DNA of 64,000 nt from Sorex araneus (taxonomy: Eukaryota > Chordata > Mammalia > Eulipotyphla > Soricidae), in contig NC_073302.1 of assembly GCF_027595985.1 (NCBI RefSeq), forward strand, positions 165,709,951-165,773,950. Reading direction: 5' to 3'. Of this stretch, positions 42,925 through 53,707 are shown piece by piece (within the stretch, counting starts at the first letter, position 1; every line of letters starts with the position of its first letter). The notes below the pieces were generated by a model. The model worked only from the letters and a program-made list of their open reading frames with translations. It was not told the DNA's origin and did no database searches. Made by a program: the position numbers and the translations under genes.

Positions 42925-43836
42925 TCATTTTATCTCACATTTTATTTAAATACCATAGCTTTTAAGCTGTTCATGATGATTTGTTATAGGTATTCAGTAT
43001 ATCAACACCAATCCCATCATCATTGTAACTTCCCTTTCACCACAGTCTCCATTTTCTCAACCTTCTCTCAAGCCTGTGCCTGTAGAAAGCCCACAATAAT
43101 TTATTCTACATTACTTGGTACCACTAAGTATTTAATAGAATGATCAAAATATATCTCTGAGAAGGAAAATGGTGAAAACTGTTGCATCTTACCATGGAGA
43201 CACAAAGTCCTTATCCAGGTCCTACAAATATTTTGTAGCAAGTTAAGCTTTCTGTGTTACTGTTTTTGTTAGTCAAGATTGGTTGATGTCTATGTTATAC
43301 CCCATCCAATCTAGTGTGCTAGTACTGGGATGTCAGTGTTGTAGAGTTTGGAAATGTCACATGCTTGAGAAAATCTAGAATACTGAACTGGGCAGAATTT
43401 AACAGACTGTGGCTTCCAGGTCTTCTGGAAATATGCAGAGGTGCAGGGAGGTTGCCCATTCTGCCTCTGAGAAGACCTGTTTTCAGCCAAATAAAACCTA
43501 TGTACCTAAATTTTGGGGGTGATGATATTTTATGTGGAGATCAGTCTTGATGCGGTGGAGTCTGACCAGAGGCATAGCAGTAGCCCTGGGGTATGAAAGC
43601 AGCTTCCAGGGCTGCTGGAGATTGGGCAGGGCAGTGCTGGCTGGCCCCTCATGCCCCAAGATCTCCCCAGAGGTCTCAGCCAGGGACGAGTATCTGAGAA
43701 CTTTTGTGACTAGCTGATCTCTTTTGAGATTTATTTATTTGTCTCTAGATCAAGACTGGTTGATAAGCTTACATGGTGGCAGTGGTGGGAGGTGGCTGTG
43801 ACTGCCAAGGCTTTCAGAAGTATAGAGAAGTGGGTA
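42925..43836 (-). mobile_element. Family D LINE-like element, antisense
   Basis: Left part matches 2025-2420 (CACCAATCCCATCATC, CTTCCCTTTCACCACAGTCTCC; then TCTGTGTTACTGTTTTTGTTAG). Right part is GC-rich with a partial internal repetition (TCAAGATTGGTTGATG near 43275, TCAAGACTGGTTGATA near 43750; two AGCTTCCAGG/GGCTTCCAGG blocks). That arrangement would be a monomer-like head in minus sense. Boundaries are uncertain because the family B element inserts at its right edge. Two 61-codon frames are not called. Confidence 0.5.
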
Positions 43837-43846
43837 GAGGTCACCC

Positions 43847-44647
43847 ATTTTTTTAAATTTTATTTTATTGAATCACCAAGTGGAAAGTTACAAAGTTCTC
43901 AGACTTATATCTCAGTTATACAATGCTCAAACACCCATCCCTTCACCAGTGCCCATATTCCACCACCAATAAAAACAAAAACAAAACAAAAACAAAACAA
44001 AACAGTATACATCCCACCCCTCACCCCCAGGCCCCCCCCCCCCAGTGCGTGACTGATAATTTCACTTCCTTTTCTCTTTACCTTGATTACATTCCAGATT
44101 TCAACACAAAACTCACTATTGTTGTTGGAGTGTCAAAACAGACTCACTATTTTTGTTGGAATTTATCCCCCAAGAATACAGCTCTATTAACAAGGAAATA
44201 TTTGATAATAAGTTTTCCACTGATGAGAATGAAGAGATAAAATGTCACGTGGCCGCAGTAGTGGCCGCGTGGCTTACAATTTCTGTATTATAGTAATTAA
44301 GTCCGCTGAGATTTAAGTTGGAAAATGAATCATTTCCCTTCCTGGAACAGCATGTAGCAAAAGCTTAGTTCACAGTCTCCATATATGATTGCAAGCACTT
44401 GCTGGAAAACCAAATTCTAAAGCTGTCTCTGGTTCCTGCTCATTCCACATCCACCAGCTGTACAGAGGCATGGGCACCCGGGACAAAACTCGGCCGGAGC
44501 CGAGCACCGGCCCCGGTTAGGACTGCCCCGGTATCCCACGGCTGTTTCAAGTTCAAAGCACATTTTTTTTTCCACGCCAAAAGTTCATACCTGCTCAAAG
44601 GACCCACAAAATGTCGGACACCACACCTTCTCCCGGAGGGGAGAAAG
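43847..44647 (-). mobile_element. Family B retroposon with TSD
   Basis: GAGGTCACCC duplicated at 43837-43846 and 44648-44657. Left: T-run, GAATCACCAAGTGGAAAGTTACAAAG, CACCCATCCCTTCACCAGTGCCC, then an (AAAAC)n patch and a C-run. Middle: AGAATGAAGAGATAAAATGTCACGTGGCCGC. Right (5' in minus sense): very GC-rich CGGCCGGAGCCGAGCACCGGCCCCGG. Total 801 bp, nearly the same as the copy at 11.5 kb, which argues for a defined unit. The 105- and 115-codon frames are not conserved. Confidence 0.85.
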
Positions 44648-44864
44648 GAGGTCACCCGTTTTGACTATAAGGTCTCTCCAGCTCCAATTTGGAATCTCCT
44701 ATCCTGTTTAGCCTTCACTTTTATTTTTATACGTATTTGTCTATGAATATTTTGTTTTAATCTACTTGCAATTGACTGCTACCTCTTTCTAATTTGCTCT
44801 TATATCCATAAACTGAATTCTTAATTATTTTGTCAAGGATCTCACTACACAATTTTGTTTTCTT

Positions 44865-45454
44865 TTTAAACCATATGTTGTTCTTTATTATGACCATTTT
44901 TAGAGCAGTTTTAGGTTTACTAAAAACTTAGGGGAAAGGTACAGAGATTTCTAAAATTGCTTCTACCTTCACATAAGCTTAGTCTCTTCATTATCAACAT
45001 CCATCACCAAAGTGTTGCATTTTCATTATTGGTTTGTTTATACTGACACACAATTATTCGATCTTCATGTAGTACACTTGGGTTCCCTTATGACTCTTTA
45101 CAATTTATCAGTTTGGGCAAGTGCAAAATGATGATAATGACATGTATATACTAATATAATATCTCATAGTTTTTTTTTGCTTCTATAAAAATACGCTATG
45201 CTATGCCAATTAATTATTCTCTACGTCCAACCACTGATAACTACTTATATTTTTGTGTTGTCTATGACTTTGCTTTCCCATAGTGTTATATGGTTGGAAT
45301 CATGAAACATGTAAGTTTTCTTAATTGGCTTGTTTCACTTTGTAGTATCAGAGACATTTTATTATTTTTTTATGTATTGATAGTTTTTTTTCATTTATTT
45401 TTCATCTAAAAACATCTCATTGTTGAAATAAACAGACACCATTCACCAACTGAA
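44865..45454 (-). mobile_element. Ancient L1 3' UTR, antisense, left part (outer level of nest)
   Basis: TTTTTAGAGCAGTTTTAGGTTTAC, CATCCATCACCAAAGTGTTGCAT, CCAACCACTGATAACTAC, TAGTGTTATATGGTTGGAATCATG and CTTGTTTCACTTTGTAGTA follow, in order, the antisense 3' UTR of old L1 subfamilies as I remember it. The sequence resumes at 53723 after the inserted young L1. Confidence 0.85.
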
Positions 45455-45469
45455 GAGTATCTTGGTTGC
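45455..45469 (+). repeat. Left target site duplication of the full-length L1
   Basis: GAGTATCTTGGTTGC, identical to 53708-53722. The unoccupied site would read as continuous old L1 sequence. Confidence 0.97.
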
Positions 45470-45476
45470 GTGATTC

Positions 45477-45829
45477 CATCCAGGTATGGCCCGTGTCAGG
45501 GCTCCTTCCCAGAGCCGCTTTTCACCAGTCCCCTGGAAAGCTGGTTTTCAGCCTTGGTCTGTGGGGGACGGGAATTGAGGCACACTGCGCATGCACCCCA
45601 AGCTGAAGTGTTCCCCACATCCTCTGCTCATCCCATCCAGGTATCAGCCCGTGTCAGGGCTCCTTCCCTAAGTTGCATTTTTAACCAGTCCCCAAGAAGG
45701 CCAGTTTTCAGCCATGGCCTGTGGGGGATGGGAATTAAGGCACACCGCATGAGCACCCCAAGCTGAAGTGTTCAGCACATCCTCTGCTCATCCCATCCAG
45801 GTATCGGCCCATGTCAGGGCTCCTTCCCC
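45477..45829 (+). promoter_or_regulatory. Tandem L1 promoter monomers, ~158-bp period
   Basis: CATCCAGGTAT..CCCGTGTCAGGGCTCCTTCCC begins at 45477, 45634 and 45794 (spacings 157 and 160). Within each unit GTTTTCAGCC, CTGTGGGGGA, GGAATT.AGGCACAC, GCACCCCAAGCTGAAGTGTTC and ACATCCTCTGCTCATCC recur in register. The third unit is cut after about 36 bp. Units are GC- and CpG-richer than the surroundings. By analogy with rodent L1, monomers would carry promoter activity; that is inference. Confidence 0.9.
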
Positions 45830-45998
45830 CCATATCCCTCAAGAACCATAAGTTACCGTCTCAGTTGGAACTATCACCAGGTTAGCTTAACCACCAGAAA
45901 CATATTAGCCAATAAGTCATTAATCCCGCCTCAATTAATATTGCATCATAAGCAGAATAGTAAGAGTGAGTGTGAAGGACTAAGCCACATAGGTCACA

Positions 45999-46904
45999 AT
46001 AGTAAAGCAACACAGATCCCCACCAAGCTTACTTATTGAAGAGGCTAGCCCAGAAGACCCCAATAGCAATGAAGTGCTATACAAATTCAGAAGGGAGCTA
46101 CTGAGGATGCTTAGGAAGCTAAAAGAAACAATGGAAAGCAATGCCAATAAAATACAAGAGGATTTAATGATAGAAATGCAGAAAATGCAAACAAAATTAC
46201 AAACAGAAATGTCAGACCTGAAAAACCTGGTAGGCGAATTTAAAAACTCAGAGCAGAGTAACAGCTGCTGAGGACAGAATCAGTGAGCTTGAAGATGAAG
46301 TCTAGAGACTCTCTAGAAAATAACAGAAAAGTGAAAAGAGACTGACAATCCGGGAACAGATGGCAAGAGAAGATAGTGATGAAGCCAAGAGAAGTAATAT
46401 AAGAATTACTGGAGTCCCAGAGGAACAGGAAGAAAACCCTGATGAAGAAGAAACTATCAAGGACATCATTGCTACAATGTTCCCAGAGCTGAAGAAAACA
46501 TGCGACCACATTCAGGAGGCCTGAAGGTGCTGGATTAGAAGAATTTTATTTGGATTAGAAGAAATCCAAATAAAAATACCCCAAGATACATCCTGATCAA
46601 AATGACCAAAACCTTAGTTAGAGACAAAATCCTGAAAGCAGCAAGATCAAAGAAAGAAATTGCCTATAAAGGAGCATCCTTAAGATTCACAGCCGACTTG
46701 TCTGATCAAACCCTCATGGCCCGAAAACTGTGGTGGGATACAGTGAAAAAATTTAATGAAATAAATGCACCAAAAATACTTTACCTGGCTAGACTCTCAT
46801 TCATAACAGAAGGAACAACACGCAGTTTCACAGATAAACAACAGCTCAGGAACTTCACAGACTCAAAACCATGGTTACAAGAACAACTGAATGGGCTACT
46901 TTAA
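45999..46904 (+). pseudogene. L1 ORF1p remnant
   Basis: ORF1p is the RNA-binding trimeric chaperone of the L1 ribonucleoprotein. The N-terminal part (frame through 46271) is Lys/Glu/Met-rich with heptad-like spacing, as expected of its coiled coil. The RRM-like start is recognisable near 46396 as NIRITGVPEE, followed by DIIATMFPELK. The C-terminal domain is open at 46602-46904 (DKILKAARSKKEIAYKGASL, LYLARLSF). An in-frame TGA at 46269-46271, a TAG near 46303 and shifts near 46520-46600 break it. The likely original start is at about 45999, now ATA. It ends 42 bp before ORF2. Confidence 0.88.
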
Positions 46905-46946
46905 GACAAGACAGGACCCTCAAATACACCAAATTTCAGCAGAAAA

Positions 46947-48587
46947 ATGGGACAAAACCCCCTAACAATAATCTCTCAAAATGTCAAGGGGCTAAACGCA
47001 CCAATTAAAAGACACAGAGTGGCAGGATGGATTAGAAAATTGAACCTAACATTCTGCTGCCTGCAAAAAGCACATCTCAACAGTCAAAGCAAACATAGGC
47101 TCAAAGTCAAAGGCTGAAAAACAATCCTACAGGATTTTTGTGGGAACAACTCCCACAAAAAAGCCGGGGTAGCCATCCTAGTATCAGACCACATTGATTT
47201 CAGACTGAAGGTCACAATAGACAGTGAGGGTCATTTCTTATTGATAAAGGAATCTGTACAACAGGAAGAACTAACAATACTAAATATATATGCACCTAAT
47301 GAGGGACCAGCAAGTACTTAAAACAGCTACTCATAGACTCGAAGAAAGACATCGACAGCAACTAGTGGGAGACTTCAATACCGCCTTACCACCTCTTGAT
47401 AGATCAACCAGACTCAAGCTTAGCAAGGACATTCTTCATCTGAGGGAAGAAATGGAAGAAAGGGACTTAGTAGATATATTCAGGACACTTCATCATCAAA
47501 AGCTGAATATACATTCTTCTCAAGTGTGCATAGAACATTCTCTAAGATAGACCACATGCTCAGCCACAAAACATATTTCATTAAAATTAAGAAGATAGAG
47601 ACTGTATCAACGATCTTCTCAGACCATGATGCACTGAAATTAGAAATAAATTACACACACAAACAGAAAACGAAATCAAATACCTGGAAATTAAACAGTT
47701 CACTATTGGACAATGAGTAGCTTAGAAAGGAAATCAAAGAGGAAATCGAAAGATTCCTAGAAACGAACGAAAATGAGGACATGATTACCAAAACTTATGG
47801 GACACAGCAAAAGCTGTGTTAAGAGGAAAGTTCATAGCTCTATAAGCATTCCTCAGGAAGGAGGAGGGAGCCCACATACGTAACCTAACCTCACAGCTTA
47901 AGAGATTGGAGAATGATCAACAAAAGGAGCCCAATCCGAACAGGAGGAAGGAAATAAAACTCAGAGCAGAAATTAATGAGATGGAAACCCAAAAAATAAT
48001 CAAAAAGATCAATGAAACCAAGAGATTTTTTTTAGAAAATAAATAATATTGATAAACCTCTAGCAAGACTCACAAAAAAAGGAAGAAAAAAAACCTAATA
48101 AACCGAATCAGAAATGAAAAGGGGGACATTAAAACAGAAACTACAGAAATTCAAAGGATCATCCGAGATTACTTTGAGAATATGCCACGAAACACAAAAA
48201 CTTGAGGAAATAGAGAAATTCCTAGATTACTATAGCCTCCCAAGGCTGAAACAAGAAGACCAGGAATACCTGAACAGACCTATCACCATCAAGGAAATTG
48301 AAACAGTAATAAAAAGTCTCCCCAAGAACAAAAGTCCTGGCCCAGATGGATTCACTACTGAATTCTTCCAAACCTTTAAAGAGGATTTACTCCCAATCCT
48401 CTTTAAGCTTTTCCAGGAAATTGAAGTATCAAAAACACTTCCAAACAATTTCTATGAAGGAAATATCACCCTGATACCAAAAGCAGACAAAGATACCACA
48501 AAGAAAGAGAATTACAAATCAATATCCCGGATGAACACAGACGCAAAGATCCTCAACAAAATATTAGCAAATAGAATCTAATGACTC
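46947..48587 (+). pseudogene. L1 ORF2p remnant, endonuclease and N-terminal RT
   Basis: Starts ATG at 46947 with ISQNVKGLNAPIKRHR, the apurinic-endonuclease-like domain. The metal-binding Glu of the usual QE(T/A)HL motif is Lys here (QKAHL, codon 41, 47067-47069), and codon 57 is a TGA. Later pieces in other frames keep KKAGVAILVSD and LNIYAPNEG. The RT N-terminal region is open at 48114-48581 with [10 protein letters not shown] and NITLIPK. The inner L1 then interrupts it just after ILANRI. The protein would have nicked target DNA and reverse transcribed L1 RNA; this copy is inactive. Confidence 0.9.
48573..48587 (+). repeat. Left TSD of the inner L1
   Basis: AGAATCTAATGACTC, matching 51127-51141 (AGAATCCAATGACTC) with one mismatch. 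Confidence 0.9.
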
Positions 48588-48825
48588 TTATCAAAGATTA
48601 GATGGTCATACATTTCATACATTTGGGGTTGTGTGTATAGGGATATTCCACCCTGTTCCATTGATCTGAGGCTCTGCCTTTGTTCCAGTACCATGCTGTT
48701 TTGATTATTACCGCTTTATAGTAAAGTTTGAGGTTGGGAAGGGTGATGTCTCCCATCATATTTTTCCCAAAAATTGTTTTAGCAATCCGTGGGTGTTTGA
48801 TGTTCCATATGATTTTCAGGATTGC

Positions 48826-49569
48826 TTAATCCATTTCTTTGAAGAATATCATGGGTATCTTTATAGGGATTGTGCTGAATCTGTATAATGCTTTGGGGAG
48901 TATTGCCATTTTGACAATGTTGATTCTCCCTAACCATGAGCAGGGGATATGTTTCCATTTCCTCGTGTCCTCTTTTATTTCATGGAGTAGCGTCTTGTAG
49001 TTTTCTTTGTAGAGGTCTTTTACTTCCTTAGTTAAGCTGATTCTGAGGTACTTGATTTTCTGGGGCACACTTGTGAATGGTATTGCTTTTTTCATGTTCC
49101 TTTCCTTTGTCTCATTGTTTACATATAGGAAGGCCATGGATTTTTGGGTATTGATTGTATAGCCTGCAACTTTACTGTACAAGTCTATTGTTTCTAACAG
49201 TTTCTTAGTAGAGGATTTAGGCTTCTCTAGATATAGTATCATATCGTCTGCAAATAGTGAGAGTTTGATTTCTTCATTTCCTATCTGGATGCCCTTGATA
49301 TCTTTTTCTTGTCTAACAGCTTTCGCAAGTACTTCCAGGACTATATTGAACAGAAGTGGTGAGAGTGGGCATCCTTGTCTTGTCCCTAATCTTAGAGGAA
49401 AGGCCCTTAGTTTTTCCCCATTGAGGAGAATGCTTGCCATAGGCTTATGGCAGATGGCTTCGACTATCTTGAGGAAAGTTCCTCCAAAACCCATTTTGGT
49501 GAGGGTTTTCATCATGAACGGATATTGGATCTTGTCAAATACTTTCTCTGCATCAATTGATATGATCAT
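48826..49569 (-). pseudogene. L1 ORF2p reverse transcriptase fragment (inner L1, inverted part)
   Basis: A 247-codon open frame covers the RT palm from ITIDAEK-type motif ([14 protein letters not shown]) through [14 protein letters not shown] and the catalytic FADD (49243-49254 on the plus strand), to the thumb ([13 protein letters not shown]). It is the longest uninterrupted coding stretch in the window, yet still a truncated piece with no start context and no endonuclease. The opposite-strand 110-codon frame is its shadow. Confidence 0.93.
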
Positions 49570-49617
49570 ATGGTTTTTATCTTTACTTTTGTTATGATGG
49601 ATTATATTGATTCATTC

Positions 49618-50661
49618 CTAAATGTGAAATGGAGCAAGGAAAGCCTCTTTAACAAATGGTGCTGGTACAACTGGATAACCACATGCAAAAGAATGGGCTT
49701 AGACCTCGACCTGACACCATGCACAAAAATCAAGATCAAAATGGATTAAGGACCTCAACATCAGACCACAAACTATAAGGTACATTGAAGACGAGGTTGT
49801 CAAAACCCTCCATGATATGGAAGCTAATGGTTTCTTCAAAGATGACATGCAATTGACCAACCAAGAGGAAACAGAGATAAACAAATGGGACTACATTAAA
49901 CTAAGAGGAAAAGATACAGTGGCCATGATACAAAGACAGTCTACAGAATGGGAAAGGGTATTCACCCAATACACAGCTGATAAGGGGTTGATATCAAGGG
50001 TATACAAGGCACTGGTTGAACTCTACAAGAAGAAAACATCTAATCCCATCAGAAAATGGGGCAAAAAAATGAACAGGAACTTTCACAAGGAAGAGATAGG
50101 AATGGCCAAAAGGCACATGAAAAAGTGTTCTACATCACTAATCATCAGGGAGATGCAGATTAAAGCAACCATGAGATACCACCTCATACCACAGAGACAG
50201 GCACACATCCAAAAGAACAAAAGCAACCGCTGTTGGAGAGGATGTGGGGAGAAAGGGACCCTTCTACACTGCTGATGGGAATGCTGACTGGTTCAGCCCT
50301 TCTGGAAAACAATATGGACGCTTCTCAGAAAATTAGAAATTGAGCTCCTATTTGACCCAGCAATACCACTACCGGGAATATACCCCAGAGAAGCAAAAAA
50401 GTATAGTCGAAATGACATCTGCACTTATATGTTCATCACAGCACTGTTTACAATAGCCAGACTCTGGAAAAAAACGAGAACAGATGACTGGTTAAAGAAA
50501 CTCTGGCCATCTATACAATGGCCAACTATGCAGCTGTTAGAAAAAATGAAGTCAGGAACTTTGCATATAAGTGGATCAACATGGAAAGTATCATGCTAAG
50601 TGAAATGAGTCAGAAAGAGAGAGACAAACATAGAAAGATTGCACTCATCTGTGGAATATAA
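49618..50661 (+). pseudogene. L1 ORF2p C-terminal region (inner L1, forward part)
   Basis: Begins at the [13 protein letters not shown]-like block. The 152-codon frame 49817-50275 holds NGFFKDDMQLTNQEE, KKTSNPIRKWGKKMNR and the cysteine-rich [14 protein letters not shown] motif. After a stop there, the rest (LFITALFTIAR-type and the SEMSQKERDKHRK end) continues in shifted frames to a TAA at 50659-50661. Confidence 0.88.
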
Positions 50662-51126
50662 CAGAATAGGAGACTAATATCCAAGAATAGTAGAAATAAG
50701 TACCAGTAGGTTGGCTCCATGGCTTGGAAGCTGGTCTCACATGCTGGGGAAAAAGGCAGTCAGGTAGAGAAGGGAACACAAGTAAAACGTGTTTGGAAAT
50801 CCCACCCGGGAAGGAAGATGTGTGCTGAAAGTAGACTAGAGACTGAACACAATGGCCACTCAATACCCCTATTGCAAATCACAAAACCCAACTGGAGAGA
50901 GAGAGAGATCAAAAGGGAGTACCGTGCCACAGAGGCAGGGTGGGGTGTGGGGGAGATAGGATTGGGGAGAGAGATACTGGGGTTATTGGTGATGGATAAT
51001 GGGCACTGGAGGAGGGATGTGTTTGTGAACATTGTATGAGAGAAAAACAAGTTCTAACATGTGTGAATCTGTATCTGTACCCTCATGGTGATTCACTAAT
51101 TAAATAATAAGATAAATTAAAAAAAA
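50662..51126 (+). mobile_element. 3' UTR and tail of the inner L1
   Basis: CAGAATAGGAGACTAATATCC, GTTGGCTCCATGGCTTGG, AGTCTTGG-free G-rich stretch GGGTGGGGTGTGGGGGAG, GATAATGGGCACTGGAGGAGG and GTACCCTCATGGTGATTCAC. It shares the 56222-56388 terminus type and the 5757 fragment, so it is a different 3' UTR subfamily from the outer L1. Confidence 0.88.
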
Positions 51127-51141
51127 AGAATCCAATGACTC

Positions 51142-53276
51142 ATCAAAAAATCATACACCATGACCTAGTAGGATTCATTCCAGGGATGCAAGGATAGTTT
51201 AACACTCACAAGTCAATCGACATAATTCATCGTATAAATAAAAGAAATAATACAAACCATATGATCACATCAATAGATGCAGAAAAAGCATTTGACAAGA
51301 TCCAGCATCCACTTAAGGTGAAAACTCTCAGCAAAATGGGCATCGAAGGAACTTTCCTCAATATAGTCAAAGCCATCTACCACAAGCCCACAGCAAGTAT
51401 CATTCTCAATGGGGAAAAACTAAAGCCTTCTCTCTGAGATCGCGCATAAGACAAGGTTGCCCGCTTTTGCCACTCCTATTCAATATAGTACTGGAAGTCC
51501 TCGCCATAGCAGTTAGACAAGAAAATGATATCAAGGGTACACAGATAGGAAAGGAAGAGGTCAAGTTATCACTATTTGCAGACGATATGATACTATACCT
51601 GGAAAACCCTAGAGACTCTACAGAAAAGCTTCTAGAAACAATAGGACAATATAGTAAAGTGGCAGGCTACAAAATCAACACCCAGAAGTCTATGGCTTTC
51701 TTATATACAAATAATGAAAGAGAAGAAGGAGACATTTAAAAAAAATACCATTCAGAATAGTAACTCAGAAAATCAGGTACCTTGAAATCAGCTTAACCAA
51801 AGAGGTTAAAGACCTACACAAAGAAAATTACAAAACACTACTTCAAGAAATAAAAGAGGACACTAGAAAATGGAGACACATCCCCTGCTAATGGATAGGG
51901 AGAATTAAAATTATCAAAATGATAATACTGCCCAAAGCACTATACAAATTTAATGCAGTCTCTATCAGGATACCCGTGACATTTTTCAAAGAAATAGACA
52001 AAACACTCCTGAAATTCATATGGAACAATAAACCCCCATGAATAGCTTAAAGCAATCCTTGGGAGAAAAGAAGATGAGTGGCATCACCTCCCCCAATTTC
52101 AAACTCTACTACAAAGCAGTAGTAATTAAAACAGCATGGTATTGAGCTAGAAACAGACCTGCAAACCAATGGAACAGATTTGAATATCCTGTCATAGACC
52201 CCCAAATATATGGCCTCTTAATCGTTGACAAAGGAGCAAGAAATGTGAAGTGGAAAAAAGAAAGCCTCTTCAACAAGTGGTGCTGGGAAAACTGGATAGC
52301 TACCTTCAAAAAAATAAACTCTGAACTCTGTCTAATGCCAGCCACAAAAGTCAGATCAAAGTGGAGTAAAGACCTCAGTATCAGACATGAAACTATTAAG
52401 GTACATAGAAGAAAATGTAGGCAGAACTCTCCATGACATCGAAGCTAAAAGCATCTTTCAGGATGAAACAACACTGACCATGCAAGTGGAAGCAAACATA
52501 AACAAATGGGGCTTCATCAAACTAAGAAGCTTCTGCACATCAAAAGAAACAGTGACTAAAATACAGAAAGAGCCCACATAATGGGAAAGAATATTTACCC
52601 AATAGCCATCTGATAAGGGGTTAATATCCAGGATATACAAGACACTAGTAGAATTGTATAATAAAAAAACCTCCAACCCTATCCAAAAATGGGGAGAAGA
52701 AATGAATATAAGTTTCCTCAAAAAAGAAATACAAATGTCCCAAAGGCACATGAAAAAATGCTCCACATTGCTAGTCATCAGGGAGATGCAAATCAAAACA
52801 ACAATGAGATATCATCTCACATCACAGAGACTGGCACACATTCAAAAGAACGAAAGCAACCAGAACTGGGATGGATGTGGGGAAAAAGGGACGCTCTTTC
52901 ACTGTTGATGGGAATGCCGACTGGTCCAGCCATTTTGGAAAACAATATGGACAGTCCTTCAAAAACTAGAAATTGAGTTTCCATATGACCAAAAAAGAAA
53001 AAAAATCACAGTATAAATGACATCTGTACTTATATACTCATTGCAGCACTGTTCACAATAGCCAAAATCTGGAAACAACCAGAGTACCCTAAAGCAGATG
53101 ACTGGTTAAAGAAATTTTGGTACATCTACACAATGGAATACTATGCAGCTATTAGGAGAGATGAAGTCATGAAATTTGCTTATAAATGGATAGACATGGA
53201 GAGTGTCATGTTAAGTGAAATGAGTCAGAAAGAGAGGGACAGACATAGAAGGACTGCACTCATCTGTGGAGTATAG
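51142..53276 (+). pseudogene. L1 ORF2p remnant, RT core to C terminus (outer L1)
   Basis: Continues the outer ORF2. [16 protein letters not shown] is legible at about 51266-51312. [16 protein letters not shown] and FADD (51575-51586) are in the open piece 51467-51739. The C-terminal part has [14 protein letters not shown] and [11 protein letters not shown], then the SEMSQKERDRHRR end with a TAG at 53274-53276. Stops near 51195 and 51436 and several shifts separate these pieces. Confidence 0.9.
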
Positions 53277-53707
53277 AATAACATCATATGAGGCTTACAC
53301 CCAAGGACAGTAGATACAAGGGCCAGAAGGATTGCCCCATAGCTGGGAAATGAGTGGAGGGGAGAAGGCAGATGAAGAGAGAAGGGATTACTAAGAAAAT
53401 GATGACTGGAGGAACCAGTCAGGAAGGGAGATGCGTGCCAAAAGTAGATAATGGATCAAACATGATGACCTCTCAGTATCTTTTTGCAAGTCATAATGCC
53501 CAAAAGTAGAGAGAGAATATGGGGAATATTGTCTACCATGGAGACAGGGGGAGGGTGGGAAAGGGGGGTTATACAGCGGATATTGGTGGTGGGGAATGTG
53601 CACTGGTGGAGGGATGGGTGTTTGATCACTGTGTGATTGTAACCCAAACATGAAAGCTTGTAATTATCTCACGGTGATTCAATATAATTTAAAAAGAAAA
53701 AAAAAAC
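53277..53707 (+). mobile_element. 3' UTR and tail of the outer L1
   Basis: Includes CCCAAGGACAGTAGATACAAGGGCC, GAACCAGTCAGGAAGGGAGATGCGTGCC, a G-rich run near 53540-53565, CACTGGTGGAGGGATGGGTGTTTGATC and GCTTGTAATTATCTCACGGTGATTCAAT followed by A's. The antisense copy at 29762-30450 is of this type. Confidence 0.92.

Larger units (their letters stand above)
48588..51126. mobile_element. Inner L1, 5'-inverted (twin-primed), inside ORF2 of the outer L1
   Basis: The left segment (48588 to about 49617) is ORF2 in minus orientation. The right segment (about 49618-51126) is the immediately following ORF2 sequence plus 3' UTR in plus orientation. The inverted segment ends where host coordinate 52226 would lie and the forward segment starts near 52235, so about 8-10 bases were lost at the switch. 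TSDs of 15 bp flank the whole, and the right end has GTGATTCACTAATTAAATAATAAG then A's. This is the arrangement expected of twin-primed reverse transcription. Confidence 0.93.
45470..53707 (+). mobile_element. Full-length L1 (5.7 kb without its own insertion)
   Basis: Bounded by a perfect 15-bp TSD. Order: two and a fraction promoter monomers (45477-45829), non-monomeric 5' UTR to about 45998, ORF1 (about 45999-46904), 42-bp gap, ORF2 (46947-53276, interrupted), 3' UTR (53277-53690) and a short A-rich tail. Both ORFs are broken by stops and frameshifts, so it cannot encode its own machinery now. Another L1 (48588-51126) sits in ORF2. Removing that and one duplication gives about 5.68 kb, normal for a mammalian L1 with a short 5' UTR. 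Confidence 0.95.

Noticed and set aside
44399-44746. 115-codon frame in GC-rich DNA resembling a CpG-island exon
   Set aside because: It is inside a family B element bounded by a TSD and runs past its end into unrelated sequence.
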